A stretch of 64,000 bases of DNA. Origin: an uncultured Ezakiella sp. (GTDB lineage Bacteria; Bacillota; Clostridia; Tissierellales; Peptoniphilaceae). Each line of letters opens with the position of its first letter. Within the stretch, counting starts at the first letter, position 1. Location: positions 3,558 through 67,557 of the forward strand of contig NZ_CALTVH010000008.1 in assembly GCF_943913045.1 (NCBI RefSeq). The letters run 5' to 3'. This document shows positions 53,339 through 63,700 of the stretch, one piece after another. Made by a program: the position numbers and the translations under genes. The notes beneath the pieces were generated by a model. The model had not been told where the DNA came from. It saw nothing but the letters and a program-made list of their open reading frames with translations, and made no database searches.

Positions 53339-54640
53339 TCAATCCAAATTATCAGTTAGCTGGTAAAAATTATCCTTCAAAGATTTTAAGTGATTTTTAT
53401 CCATGTCGCTCGCCATTGAGTCCATAAAAATCTCATAGGCTTCGTCGTAAAACTTCTTGACCTCTTGAGATGAGTTTTGGCTTGAATGCATAAAAATCAG
53501 GTTAAGGCCATTTAAAATATTTCTGGCAACGCTAGGGTCTTCCTTGCCATAATGAATGAGCTGGTAAAAATTAAAGTAAAGCTCATCATGAACGGTAAAT
53601 TCCTTGTAGATAATCTTGGATGAATCATCCAAGACCTTGACCTTGTAATTGGACTTGTGGGAAAAGAGCACTGACAAGAGCATAGAAATTTTTCTGATAC
53701 ATATAATGGCAGTGTTGGGATCGTTGATGCCGGGACTAATAGCCCTCAGAGCAATTTCAACCAAGTTCTTGACCTCGTGCCTGTAATCGTTGGTGTCATT
53801 TGGCGACTCACTGTAGATAAAGCATGATGAAATTTTCTCTGCAAGATCGTCCGCCTTGTCGTACTCGGCCTCCCTGATATCTATATTTAAATTGGCCACA
53901 TTCATGCCACGAACCAAATAATCCCCCACCTTGTAGTTGATCATTAGTGACAGCTGGCCGTCCTTTAAAATATTGGCTAGTTTGTCCTCATCAACTGCAT
54001 AGAGATAACCCGAATCCTTGGCGTAAATCCTAGTAATATCCTGATCATACTCCTCCAGAGAAAAATCCGTAGAGATCGTATCATCCAAAGAAGCGTCAGT
54101 CTCCACGCACTTTAAAGCCCGGTCATAAATATCCTCTATAACATCCCTGGCCTTGATCGATTTTAAAACCGTCTTTACAAACAAAATAAAATAAATCATC
54201 GAGGCCATGGCGTACAAAATTCCAATACTGCCCGATATAACCTTAACCTTGTCTGGCACATTTTGAATCATCAAAAGAGAAAAAATCGAATAGAAAAATC
54301 CTCCAATGAAAATTCCAAAGAGGCTGAGCACATAGGGCTTGTCGATAAACTTTTGCATGGCCCTAGGCGTAAAGGAATTGGCGTATTGATTTAAAATACT
54401 CAAGATCGTCGTCAAAGTAAAAGTCGTAACCGTCAAAAATACACCAGCCAAGGTCGTCAGAAAAGTCGTCGACACATCCTTGGATAGCATAAGCTGGTCG
54501 GGCACAAACTGCCTAAATTCAAAACCCCGGTAGTCAATAAAATATGACACAATCAAAAGTAAAAACGATATAAAAGTAAAGCTAGTAATATTTAGCATAT
54601 TCCTATTCTTTGCAATCTTCATCTTAATCTTTGTCAGCAT
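53339..54640 (-). CDS. DUF2254-like membrane protein
   Basis: About 433 residues from the chosen ATG (54638-54640, AGAGGG upstream). Four membrane segments lie in the first 190 residues, and a cytoplasmic domain of about 240 residues follows. The pattern (FTLTTILSILNQYANSFTPRAMQKFI; then PGINDPNTAIICIRKI) resembles DUF2254. Function unknown. Confidence 0.82.
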   Translation of the reverse strand: MLTKIKMKIAKNRNMLNITSFTFISFLLLIVSYFIDYRGFEFRQFVPDQLMLSKDVSTTFLTTLAGVFLTVTTFTLTTILSILNQYANSFTPRAMQKFIDKPYVLSLFGIFIGGFFYSIFSLLMIQNVPDKVKVISGSIGILYAMASMIYFILFVKTVLKSIKARDVIEDIYDRALKCVETDASLDDTISTDFSLEEYDQDITRIYAKDSGYLYAVDEDKLANILKDGQLSLMINYKVGDYLVRGMNVANLNIDIREAEYDKADDLAEKISSCFIYSESPNDTNDYRHEVKNLVEIALRAISPGINDPNTAIICIRKISMLLSVLFSHKSNYKVKVLDDSSKIIYKEFTVHDELYFNFYQLIHYGKEDPSVARNILNGLNLIFMHSSQNSSQEVKKFYDEAYEIFMDSMASDMDKNHLKSLKDNFYQLTDNLD

Positions 54641-54730
54641 AACAAATCCCTCTTTAAAAATATTTTCTATAAAATAATTATACCTCAAAAAATAAGAATT
54701 GGCAAAATTTCACCCACGCTCTGGAATTCC

Positions 54731-54767
54731 CAAAAAATAAAGCCCCTTAAATTTTATTTTAAGGGGC
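54731..54767 (-). terminator. terminator of the YkvI-like gene
   Basis: Minus strand: GCCCCTTAAA and TTTAAGGGGC pair, followed by TTTATTTTTT. Confidence 0.88.
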
Positions 54768-54794
54768 AATAAATTTACATATAATTTTTTAAAA

Positions 54795-56042
54795 TCAAAC
54801 TTCCTCATTCATTTCTTCTTCGATTTCTTCTTCAATTTCCTCTGCAATCTCTTCTTTAATTTTCTTATTGTCTATAATGGATGATTCAGCTAATCTTTCT
54901 AGTCTCTCCTTGTCTTTTTTGTTAAAGACTAGGTCGTCATCTAACTTTTTCCTGGTCAGGTGGCTCATCTTTGCTCTTTTTCTGTGCTCAAATTTAATTT
55001 CTTCCTTTTCTCTAAGCCAGGCCACAACCAGTATTATTACCAGAGTCAAGCCAATAAAACCAAGTATAGGATAGAGGATCGACATGAGTTTTTTAAAACC
55101 AAGAAAAGATAGGCCAAAGCCTGCAAAGGTAAAGATAATCAAATTTCCTTTAAATCTTCTCTCATTTGATGACAGCCTTTTGGCCGCCGAATAAAAAAGG
55201 GATATGGCCGTGTTAAAGATCATGCCAAATATTATTACAGACATAATAAGTCCCAAGATTGGGTTTATGTCTTTTAAAATTATTTGCATGGGAATGTCTG
55301 AATCCTTTACTCTTTCAAGGGCAATAAAAGTTGTCAGCCCTATGAGTCCGGTTAATAGGGCTACCAAAAATCCTCCAATCAGTCCAGTGTTTCCAGCCTC
55401 TGATGAGTCAGTGTTCCTGCCACCCAGGACGAAGGCCATGGATATGCAAGACATCATGCACATACCAAAATAATTTAAGCTAGATAAAACTACATTTGGC
55501 AAGGCCGGCCTTAAAGTTTTGCCCAAGGCATCAAGAACAACAAAATCCGGGCTCTCAACCGCAATGGTATAGGCAGCACCAATCAAGGAAAAAATTAATA
55601 CAAGTGGCGTAAAAGAGCCTATAACCTTTGTAACCTTATCAAAGTCAAGCATACCAACCCCTATAATTAAAATCGTGCAAATCAAAGAACCCATCCAAGT
55701 GGCCAGACCAAATTGCTGGTTCAAAATCGATCCCGCCCCGGCTATCATTACAAAGCCCATCAAAAAACAATTTAGTATCAGGGCAAAGTCCATAAAATTA
55801 GTCAGATATTTTTGGGAAAGCTCTTCCAAAACATCAATATGACTGTCTGCTATAAAATGGCTGCCCATCTGCAAAATAATTCCACCCAGGAAAATATGCA
55901 AAAGGCCAACCCCGGCCAGGCCGATCATGCCCTTAATCCCAAAGGGCGCAAAATACTGAATAGCCTCCTGCCCACTTGCAAGGCCCGCTCCTGTAAGCAC
56001 GCCAACATAGGCAAGAACTATATTAAATTTCTTTTTCTTCAT
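54795..56042 (-). CDS. YkvI-family membrane protein with acidic tail
   Basis: About 415 residues from the chosen ATG (56040-56042, GAAGGAG upstream). Ten or eleven membrane segments follow the opening NIVLAYVGVLTGAGLASGQEAIQYFAPFG, the hallmark of the YkvI family (related to amino-acid transporters). The last 80 residues are charged and end in a Glu-rich run. Substrate unknown. Confidence 0.88.
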   Translation of the reverse strand: MKKKKFNIVLAYVGVLTGAGLASGQEAIQYFAPFGIKGMIGLAGVGLLHIFLGGIILQMGSHFIADSHIDVLEELSQKYLTNFMDFALILNCFLMGFVMIAGAGSILNQQFGLATWMGSLICTILIIGVGMLDFDKVTKVIGSFTPLVLIFSLIGAAYTIAVESPDFVVLDALGKTLRPALPNVVLSSLNYFGMCMMSCISMAFVLGGRNTDSSEAGNTGLIGGFLVALLTGLIGLTTFIALERVKDSDIPMQIILKDINPILGLIMSVIIFGMIFNTAISLFYSAAKRLSSNERRFKGNLIIFTFAGFGLSFLGFKKLMSILYPILGFIGLTLVIILVVAWLREKEEIKFEHRKRAKMSHLTRKKLDDDLVFNKKDKERLERLAESSIIDNKKIKEEIAEEIEEEIEEEMNEEV

Positions 56043-56137
56043 TAAATCTCCTTCATTCATTTCATTTTTATTTGTGTTTTCAGTTTCTAGCACAAAGTAA
56101 ATATTATAACAGTTTTAAAAACTTTTTTCAAAATTTT

Positions 56138-57109
56138 CTAAAAATTTACATCCGGCTTGCATTTATTTTTGATGCAAGTGCTGATATTTATAAATTGGTC
56201 CAGGCTCCTAAAGACCTGAAAAACCGCAGACCGAATGGCAAAGTCCTCGTGACTTTGCGGCAGGCCCATCATGTGAAAGTGGTCCTTCAAATAATCAATC
56301 CTCTCCTTAACCCCCTCTATATCCCCATCTTTTGATAAATTTTCCGAAGTCCTAATCAAAACCTCCGAAATATATTTGCCGTCCGAATACTCAGGCGGTA
56401 TGGATTTTAAATTATAATACATATCCTCCAAGAGGGCCATCTCGTTTTCTCTTAAGTGCAGAGAATAAAGGACCTCTCCACTGTTTGCAATCATATTATC
56501 CGTTTCAATAACCGCCAGCTCAACCGCCGTAGAAATATCCGCCCTCAAAGCCTTAAGCTTATCCTCGTGGATACTCACATCCAAGTCCTCCACCAAATAC
56601 CTGCCAAAAAGATTTAAAATCTCCTTCATATCTTTGTCGATCTGATCAACCAGCTTGGTCAATTTCACCTGACTATTTGGCGCGTAAAAATTTGTCAGCA
56701 TGGCAAAACCCGTCCCAATAAAAACCAGGGCCAGCTCATTTAAAATAATGGGCAAAGTCACCTGGCCAAAGGCAATTAGGTGAGTAACCAAAACACTCGA
56801 AGGCCCAAGTCCCAGCTCGATTTGTTGAAAAAATGAAAGCGGGACAAAAATCAATAAATACAAACCAAAAACCCAAGTGTTGTAGCCAAGGGTCTCAAAT
56901 AAAAATCCACCAATGAGTAAGGCAATCATAGCCGATACAGCCCTCTTCAAAGCCCCCTCCTTGGTCGCCCGCCTCGTTTCAAATATATTCAAAATTGCAA
57001 TAATGCCCGCCGCAGCCGCAAAATCAAGGGCCAGCTGCTCAGCCACAATAATCGATAAAATAGCAGCAAAAGCCGTCTTAACAGTCCTAATTAAAAGCGA
57101 TTTACTCAT
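56138..57109 (-). CDS. aromatic-acid-exporter-like (FUSC/YgaE) membrane protein
   Basis: About 323 residues from the ATG at 57107-57109 (GGAGG five to six bases upstream). Four to six membrane segments cover the first 140 residues, then a helical cytoplasmic domain. It resembles the aromatic-acid-exporter family (DUF939/FUSC). Substrate unknown. Confidence 0.85.
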   Translation of the reverse strand: MSKSLLIRTVKTAFAAILSIIVAEQLALDFAAAAGIIAILNIFETRRATKEGALKRAVSAMIALLIGGFLFETLGYNTWVFGLYLLIFVPLSFFQQIELGLGPSSVLVTHLIAFGQVTLPIILNELALVFIGTGFAMLTNFYAPNSQVKLTKLVDQIDKDMKEILNLFGRYLVEDLDVSIHEDKLKALRADISTAVELAVIETDNMIANSGEVLYSLHLRENEMALLEDMYYNLKSIPPEYSDGKYISEVLIRTSENLSKDGDIEGVKERIDYLKDHFHMMGLPQSHEDFAIRSAVFQVFRSLDQFINISTCIKNKCKPDVNF

Positions 57110-57170
57110 CAAGCCCTCCTTTAACTAAAACAATTATACCTAAAGACTCAAGTATATACAAGCAAAGGCA

Positions 57171-57199
57171 AATAAAAAGCCCCTCGCAATGAGGGACTA
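57171..57199 (-). terminator. terminator of the DUF4177 gene
   Basis: Minus strand: AGTCCCTC and GAGGGGCT pair around ATTGC, followed by TTTTTATT. Confidence 0.85.
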
Positions 57200-57226
57200 A
57201 AATTCAGATTTTATATTTTTAAGTAA

Positions 57227-57430
57227 TTATCCTTCGACTTTAAAAATAATTGTGTAATAAACTAGTGAACCCACGCCGGACTTTTCATTTCCAACTGGTA
57301 GAATTTGAACCAATTCCCAACCTTCTTCAGCTTTCTTTGCAACAATTTCCTTGCATTCTTCAAAAGCATCTGTCTTTCCTGCTTTGAGTCCACCCTTTAC
57401 TGGGACATCCACAAATTCATATCTTGCCAT
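57227..57430 (-). CDS. DUF4177-domain small protein
   Basis: A 67-residue protein. The pattern YEFVDVPVKGG then EEGWELVQILPV matches DUF4177, small alpha/beta proteins of unknown function. AGGAGG precedes the ATG. Own promoter (57476-57504). Confidence 0.88.
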   Translation of the reverse strand: MARYEFVDVPVKGGLKAGKTDAFEECKEIVAKKAEEGWELVQILPVGNEKSGVGSLVYYTIIFKVEG

Positions 57431-57475
57431 AATAACCTCCTAAATCGAAATCAAATTGTTTTACCTAACATTTTA

Positions 57476-57504
57476 ATTATACTCCTGTGAAAAGTCTTTT
57501 TCAA
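57476..57504 (-). promoter_or_regulatory. promoter of the DUF4177 gene
   Basis: Minus strand: TTGAAA, 17 bases, TATAAT. Confidence 0.75.
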
Positions 57505-57614
57505 GCTAAAGCCATGATTATTTTTTTTACAAATTCGCATCTTATATTCGTCACCAAGCTTATTTGAAAAATCAAATCCTAATGCTATAATATCTTTAAG
57601 GAGAGATAGAGATT

Positions 57615-58100
57615 ATGAAAAATTTAAAGAAAAAGTTAAATGAAAATGCAAATCTCGTAAGGTCACTGACCTTTATATTTTTAAACCACTACACATTTTA
57701 TTACCTGGACTATTTATTTAAATTAACCTTTAATCCCTATAACAGAGAGATAACAAAGCATTATGATGGCTATGAAGGCATCGTAGAATATGTTTTTTTG
57801 GTCCAATTCCTCCTCTACCTACCAGGTATCTTAGATATGTTTCTCTCAATTTTCTTGTATCACAGAACTTTTATAAGCAGAAAGGCTTACATCTTGCAAG
57901 CCTTTACAATATATATGGGCCAATATATATTCTCTCCCCTTCGACTGATAGGATGGGTTCCATTTGCCCACCCCATAATAGTGGGCGCCTCCGCCCTATA
58001 TATCCTCGAATTCTCCCTCATCGCCTATTTTAAAAATGCAAATATCTATATAAGAAAAGACTCCTACCTCCTGGACTACATAAGCAGTCATTATAGGTAG
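57615..58100 (+). CDS. membrane protein of unknown function
   Basis: A 161-residue, probably four-segment membrane protein (basic N-terminus, aromatic-rich helices such as FIFLNHYTFYYLDYLFKLTF). A TTGAAA, 16-base, TATAAT promoter and AAGGAG precede it. I do not recognise a family. It ends at the shared terminator 58140-58175 opposite the recombinase. Confidence 0.7.
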   Translation: MKNLKKKLNENANLVRSLTFIFLNHYTFYYLDYLFKLTFNPYNREITKHYDGYEGIVEYVFLVQFLLYLPGILDMFLSIFLYHRTFISRKAYILQAFTIYMGQYIFSPLRLIGWVPFAHPIIVGASALYILEFSLIAYFKNANIYIRKDSYLLDYISSHYR

Positions 58101-58139
58101 AAGCATAAAACCCGCAAAGACAAACTCGCAAACGTAAAA

Positions 58140-58175
58140 CAAAAGAGCCGGCACAACGCCGACTCTTATTTTTTT
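58140..58175. terminator. bidirectional terminator, first of three similar hairpins
   Basis: AAGAGCCGGC and GCCGACTCTT form the stem, with T-runs on both sides. Its core (AAGAGCC..GACTCTT) recurs at 59166 and 60718. Confidence 0.85.
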
Positions 58176-59097
58176 ACAAACTCGCAAGAGTTCTCATGAC
58201 CAAATCGACATCCTTGTTCTCCAGCTCTTGGATTATATGCAGGTAAGTTTTTTGAGTTGTATTTATGCTCGAGTGGCCCAACCGCCTTGCCACGCTCGCT
58301 GTCGACACGCCAGCAAAGAGCAAGAGCGAGGCGTGGGTGTGCCTGAGCCCGTGAATAGAAATAATTGGCACCTGACTTTGCTTGCACAGGCGTTCCAGCT
58401 TGTTATTAATTGTAGAATTGTAAATCTTCTGGTCGGTCATAATAAATATCGGCTCATCTGCAGGTAGGTCCTTAGTTAGCTCTGCAAATTGCATAACCGT
58501 TTGCCAATCGATTTGGACCTTGCGGTTGGATGACCGATTTTTTGTGGGCAAAAATCCTCCATCGCCCTTGTAGTCCCAAGTTTTATTTATGGACAGGCTT
58601 TGATTTCTAAAATTAAAGTCCTCTGGCGTCAAAGCCAGTGCCTCCGAAAATCTCATGCCAGTTTTAGCCACCAACAAAATAAAATAGTCCCAAGAGACTT
58701 GGTCTGCTAATTTTAAATTTGACAAAAGAGTCTGCAATTCAAATTGATTTAAATATTTTTTCTTCTTAACTGCTGGAGCCTTGCCCTTGATAATAGCCTT
58801 TCTGGTTGGATCGCGGTCTAGCATTCCTTCGTCAACAGCATCCAAAATTGCCCCCTTCAAGTGATGGTGAAAATCCATAGTCGTCTGCCTCTCGTGGGTC
58901 AGCGCGTAGTCGTTGATTAGCTGCTGGTAAATAATCCGGTCCAGGTCAGCCAGTTTTAAATCAGGCGCCAGCTTCATGAGCCAAGTGTGGGCCATCCTGT
59001 ACTTATTCATGGTCACTTCCCTCACCGCCCCCTTCTTGTAAACATCAATCCACCTCTTGTAATAATCAGAAAATAATTCATCCTTGTATCTAGTCAT
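58174..59097 (-). CDS. tyrosine recombinase/integrase
   Basis: About 307 residues from the chosen ATG (59095-59097, AGGAGG upstream). The catalytic pattern is complete: R in KTGMRFSEAL, H-x-x-R in HGLRHTHA, H in RRLGHSS and Y in TTQKTYLH. It has an N-terminal SAM-like core-binding domain (about 1-110). Recombinases of this size near type I restriction genes often invert specificity-gene segments; here the specificity gene is not in the window, so this role is inference. Integrase of a lost element is the alternative. Confidence 0.9.
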   Translation of the reverse strand: MTRYKDELFSDYYKRWIDVYKKGAVREVTMNKYRMAHTWLMKLAPDLKLADLDRIIYQQLINDYALTHERQTTMDFHHHLKGAILDAVDEGMLDRDPTRKAIIKGKAPAVKKKKYLNQFELQTLLSNLKLADQVSWDYFILLVAKTGMRFSEALALTPEDFNFRNQSLSINKTWDYKGDGGFLPTKNRSSNRKVQIDWQTVMQFAELTKDLPADEPIFIMTDQKIYNSTINNKLERLCKQSQVPIISIHGLRHTHASLLLFAGVSTASVARRLGHSSINTTQKTYLHIIQELENKDVDLVMRTLASL

Positions 59098-59165
59098 CTT
59101 TACCTCCTTGTGAATTGGCCAAGGCAAATATTTAACCGCCCCAGCCTACCCAACTATTTACCCCA

Positions 59166-59216
59166 AGCAAAAAGAGCCGGACCAGCCGACTCTTGATTTT
59201 ATTTTTATTTAATTAT
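59166..59216 (-). terminator. terminator of AbiEii, second similar hairpin
   Basis: Minus strand: AAGAGTCGGCT and its near-complement, followed by TTTTTG. About 45 bases here are strikingly like those at 60718-60769, including the flanking A/T sequence. Confidence 0.8.
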
Positions 59217-60058
59217 TAATCTAAATTAATTATTCTATAAATATCAGTAACTGTATCAACAACATCATTAAAATTTAAATTTCCAATGTACTCATTCTCT
59301 CTTATATAAACATTCCACAAATTTATAAGATAACTATCTTCTCTAATTTCTCCTATAATTTCCTCAGAATCTTTCAGAATATCTATACTTTCCCTCTTAG
59401 CTGCAGTCCTTTCGATTGCAGCTTTCAAAGTATCCGTATCAATTTCATCTTTCTTTAGATTGTATAAGGTATATATGTCATAGAAATCTCTCATTCTAGT
59501 ATTAGATATATTTCTTTTAATTATGCTTTCATATTTTTCTGCCAAAATCGTCTCCAGAGGATATGCAAGCACTTTTATTTTTTCTTCATTGAAAATACAC
59601 GGATAATGGTAGTCTATTTCTCTTGGCGTAATAACATCTCCAGTTGTTATATCTAATTTAATTGGATTCTTCGTTTTACCAACTTTCGCTATCAATGACA
59701 CCCTAAAGTTTTCATAATCATCATCTTCTCTTATATATTCAAGATTGCTAATTTCAAATTCAATTCCATCGTCAACTTCTACGTCAATAATTTCTTTAAC
59801 AATATCCCTTATCTTATCTTCCTTAAGCGGAATGCCTTTAACTGTTGCATCCAAATCCATGGTGGTCCTATTTTCTACACCTATCAAAGAAGAAATCAAA
59901 AATCCACCCTTAATAACAAAATTTGCCTGGTAATCTGATTTTGATAAACGCTCCAAAAACCTTTCGAAAAAATACATCTGCAAAACCTCTTGAGAGCTTA
60001 AATTTTTAGTCTTTGATAAGTATCTTATTTTCCCCTTGATGCTCTCTATATTGATCAT
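59216..60058 (-). CDS. AbiEii/AbiGii-family toxin (nucleotidyltransferase)
   Basis: A 280-residue protein. FVIKGGFLISSLIGVENRTTMDLDATVKG holds the nucleotidyltransferase signature (KGG, then Asp68 and Asp70), the catalytic core of type IV AbiEii toxins, which modify tRNA or other targets to arrest growth or abort phage infection. It starts four bases inside the antitoxin stop (60055-60058). Confidence 0.93.
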   Translation of the reverse strand: MINIESIKGKIRYLSKTKNLSSQEVLQMYFFERFLERLSKSDYQANFVIKGGFLISSLIGVENRTTMDLDATVKGIPLKEDKIRDIVKEIIDVEVDDGIEFEISNLEYIREDDDYENFRVSLIAKVGKTKNPIKLDITTGDVITPREIDYHYPCIFNEEKIKVLAYPLETILAEKYESIIKRNISNTRMRDFYDIYTLYNLKKDEIDTDTLKAAIERTAAKRESIDILKDSEEIIGEIREDSYLINLWNVYIRENEYIGNLNFNDVVDTVTDIYRIINLD

Positions 60059-60642
60059 GACAATACCTCCATATATTTTCTCACATCTTCTTCGATAGCA
60101 AAAACCCTGCTGTATTTTATTAGTTGCCTTAGATCTTTTTTATCAGATTTAAAATACCGCCTAATCCCATCTATAAAAATTTGTTTGTCAATCTTTTCCC
60201 GATCAACTATTAAGTCACATATGGTCCTCTCTAAATTGTAAGCCTGAACCTTATTCCCCAAAGGAGTATCAATCTCTGTTAATCCAAGATCATGAATATC
60301 TTTTTTTACATAATGAACTTGAAGATTTTCATTGCGTTTTTTTATATGACTTGCATTATATCCTTGGGGAACTGAAATATGAAAAACATTCGGAGTCCTA
60401 TCCGATAAGTCGTGAAGGTAAAGGGCCGTTTGATAAGAAAAAATTATTCTCTTACTCCTGGAAGCAATCATAACAAAATCATCTACAACCTCATCTTTTA
60501 CTTGATAAAGACCTGGCCTTAATCTCTCTAGTTTGCCAGCATTTGTTAACTCCTGCAAATTATGCCTGCCATAACCAAGGTCTTCAGCCTTTTTATTTGT
60601 TATTGTAGAATTTTCTTCTATATATTTTTTTAATAAATTCAT
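60055..60642 (-). CDS. AbiEi-family antitoxin
   Basis: About 195 residues from the chosen ATG (60640-60642, GGGAGG seven bases upstream; the ATG at 60646-60648 would be too close to it). An N-terminal winged helix (ITNKKAEDLGYGRHNLQELTNAGKLERLRPGLYQ) and a C-terminal AbiEi domain are visible. It should neutralise AbiEii and repress its own operon by binding the inverted repeat at 60663-60692. Confidence 0.92.
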   Translation of the reverse strand: MNLLKKYIEENSTITNKKAEDLGYGRHNLQELTNAGKLERLRPGLYQVKDEVVDDFVMIASRSKRIIFSYQTALYLHDLSDRTPNVFHISVPQGYNASHIKKRNENLQVHYVKKDIHDLGLTEIDTPLGNKVQAYNLERTICDLIVDREKIDKQIFIDGIRRYFKSDKKDLRQLIKYSRVFAIEEDVRKYMEVLS

Positions 60643-60662
60643 AACCATACCTCCCTTCCACT

Positions 60663-60700
60663 TTCGCTTTAATTATACAATTTTAAAGCGAATTTGTAAA
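60663..60700 (-). promoter_or_regulatory. AbiE promoter with perfect 10-bp palindrome operator
   Basis: Minus strand: TTTACA, 17 bases, TATAAT (60672-60700). A perfect inverted repeat, TTCGCTTTAA and TTAAAGCGAA (60663-60672 and 60683-60692), with a 10-base gap, straddles the -10 box. This is the expected layout for AbiEi self-repression. Confidence 0.9.
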
Positions 60701-60717
60701 GGTTTTTATATTTTAAT

Positions 60718-60757
60718 AAGCAAAAAGAGCCAGCACCGCTGACTCTTGATTATAGTT
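60718..60757 (-). terminator. terminator of hsdR, third similar hairpin
   Basis: Minus strand: AAGAGTCAGCGG and its near-complement, followed by TTTTTG; nearly the same as 59166-59216. Confidence 0.8.
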
Positions 60758-63700
60758 TTATTTAATTATATTGCCCTCTTCATCCAAGATATCAAAACCA
60801 CCTGCCAGGACAAAATCTCTGAGGAGTTTTGACACGTCACGACTTACCTTGAAGGCCGGGAGTTTTTTGCCGCTGACTTCTGATAAATATTTTTGTGCCA
60901 GTTCTCTGTCAACGCTTGCCACCAGCTCAGTAAATCTACCAAACTCATCCAGATTTTTCTCGCTGGGCTTAGCCTCGATTGCTTGAGCCAATAATTTTTC
61001 ATCCACTCCTATCATCTTGTGAAGGTCGGAGATCTGTTTGTTTTTGGCGGAGACTTTGTAATCAGTTATATAATCTCTAAATGACTTGCCCTCGACCAGC
61101 TTTACATTTCCCCTCTCAAAGTCGTGCAAGAATATATTGGCTAGCCTTTGGTCCTCTTGGGACAGAGATGCAAAGGACTTGTGAAGTTCATTTAAATTCT
61201 TTTGCAATTCTTCGGGCGAAATATTTTCTTGGTCCAAGTCTTTTAAATATTTTTGGAAACGCGAGTTCATATAATCGCTGTCGATCTTTTCAGTATCGAT
61301 TTGCGTCAAATATCCATCAATTTCAAATGGCAGGTCTTTATCGCCAGAGTCTTTTCTATCAAGTTCCTTGTAACGGTTAAGCCAAATCGCATAAGTCTGT
61401 TCGTCGACCAGCATGTAAATAATTTCCCCGCTATCAAAAATATATTCTTCCTTTTCCCAAACAAAGCCCTGGACCTTAGCTGCTTCAAAATAAGAATTAA
61501 ACTGTGCAAAGAGTTTTGCAAACCGCCCCTTGGCAGTTAGATCATCTGGTAGCCTGTCGTAATTTTCGATATTGTAAAGGGTAAACAAGTCCTTGATATC
61601 AGTTGCTATCTCATTCATCTTGCGCAAATTGTGTGGCAGATGTTCAACAAAAAGGTCCACCTCCCTGTCGCCAGAATAATATTTGACAGCCTCTTCAATA
61701 TTTTTCTCCATAGTGTTGGGCAGACGATAATACCTGATCACGCCAAAAGGTTTGTCCGGACCAAAAAGCCTGTTGGTCCTTGAAAAAGCCTGAATAATAT
61801 TTTCATACTTCAAAAGCTTATCCAAATACAAAGTGTTAACCCACTTAGAGTCAAAGCCCGTAAGCATTTGATCGACGACAATTAAAATATCCAGCTGGGA
61901 CTCAGGATCATTTTCAATCCGCTCATAGGGTTTTTTGTGGGCCAATCTTGCAGCCACGTCCTTTTTAAATTTGTCATATGTCCTCATGGAAAAATCCATG
62001 CCGTATCTTTCATTGTAATCGATTAAAATTTCCGCCAGCTTTTCCTCTTTATAAATCGCACCTGTCTCGCCTTCATTGCCGTTGTTGTCAATTGTTGAAT
62101 CCACCAAGACAGTCGCCTTTATATTTTTTAGTCTTTCTTTAAAAAGCTTATAGTATTTTATGGCTTCAGGAATAGACGAAGTTGCAAAAATCGCGTGAAA
62201 TTTTCCATTGCGACTGAGGGTAATCCAATTGTCTTCAATATCCTCGACCACCATGGCCCTGTGCTCGTCACGATTGTACTGGCTGGCCCCAACAAAGTCT
62301 TCAATGCCCGACCTGTAAGCCCCCGACTCATCGTATTCGCCAGTCATGGAGACCTCATCCATGTACTTATAATAGATATCCTTGCGCTTTTCATCTTTAA
62401 AAACGTCCGCTTCGGAAACCACGCCTGCCTTTCTAAGAGCAACTGATGACCTCAGGTCCTTGTCCCTGTAAGTAGAGACCTTGTATGGGTCAAAGCCCAA
62501 AACATTTCTATCCCTGATCCCATCAGCAATCGTGTACCTGTGGAGCTCGTCTCCAAAAATCATAGCCGTTGTGGAATTTTTCTTTTTATTTTTTTCATAG
62601 ATAGGCGTCCCTGTAAAACCAAAAAAGACTGCATAGGGAAAAGTCCTCTTGATATCTGAAAGCATATCACCAAAGGTCGACCTGTGCGCCTCATCAATAA
62701 TAAAGACAATCCGCTTCTTGTTCATCTCTTTGATGTCATGAGCATTGAGCCCATCTTCATCAACTTGGATGCGAGACATCTTTTGAATAGAAGTTACGAT
62801 TAGTGTATTGCCAGCGTCTTTACTCTTTAATTTTGCAATCAGCTCGCGAGTGTTCTCAGTTGCCTGAACCTCTTCACGGTCATCGGCAAAGGCCCGGTAC
62901 TCATAAAGCGATTGGGTGCCGAGCTCAACCCTGTCCATCAAAAACACAACCTTGTCAGCGTCCTTTGAATTTGCAATCAGCTGGGCTGACTTAAAAGAAG
63001 TCATGGTCTTGCCCGACCCAGTAGTGTGCCAAATATAACCACCGTGTTGGTTCTTGCTCTCCCAATCATTTTTTGCAACCTTGTCTGAAATCGCGTTTGC
63101 AGCATAGTATTGGTAAGACCTCATAACCTTGAGGACCCCGTCTGACCTGTCAGCCACAGTATAAAAACCAATCATCTGGTGGGCCATAGGAATAGACAAA
63201 AGCCTGGCAGCAATATCCTGCCAAGAATTCAAAGGCTCGTTGTTAAAGTCCGCCCAGTGAAAATAAAAATCTTTGTTAAACTTGCCATCAGGACCAGGAT
63301 TTGAAAAGTAAACAGTCTCCTCAGGATTCATGGCAACAAAAATTTGAATCAGAGAATAAATTCCCCTAAAAAGTCCCTCCTTGGAATATTTTTCTATTTG
63401 ATTGTAAGCCTGGCTCAAAGCGACGCCAGATTTTTTTAATTCAACATGGATAACCGGCATCCCATTGATAAGGAGCATAAAATCTCCCCGCCTATCGCTA
63501 AGGACGGCAGACTTGTTTTTAAAAATTGGCTGCCTGGCAATTTGATATCGACTTTGACCGGCTGCAATCTCGTGCCTGTCGTAAATCTTTAAGCTAACCT
63601 CCTTGCCCAAGTGGTCGGGGTCTAGAGGATTGTCGCGCTTAATGGAAACCGTCTTGCCATTTATAAAGGCATTCAAATTGATGGGTGTCCGCAGCTCAGT

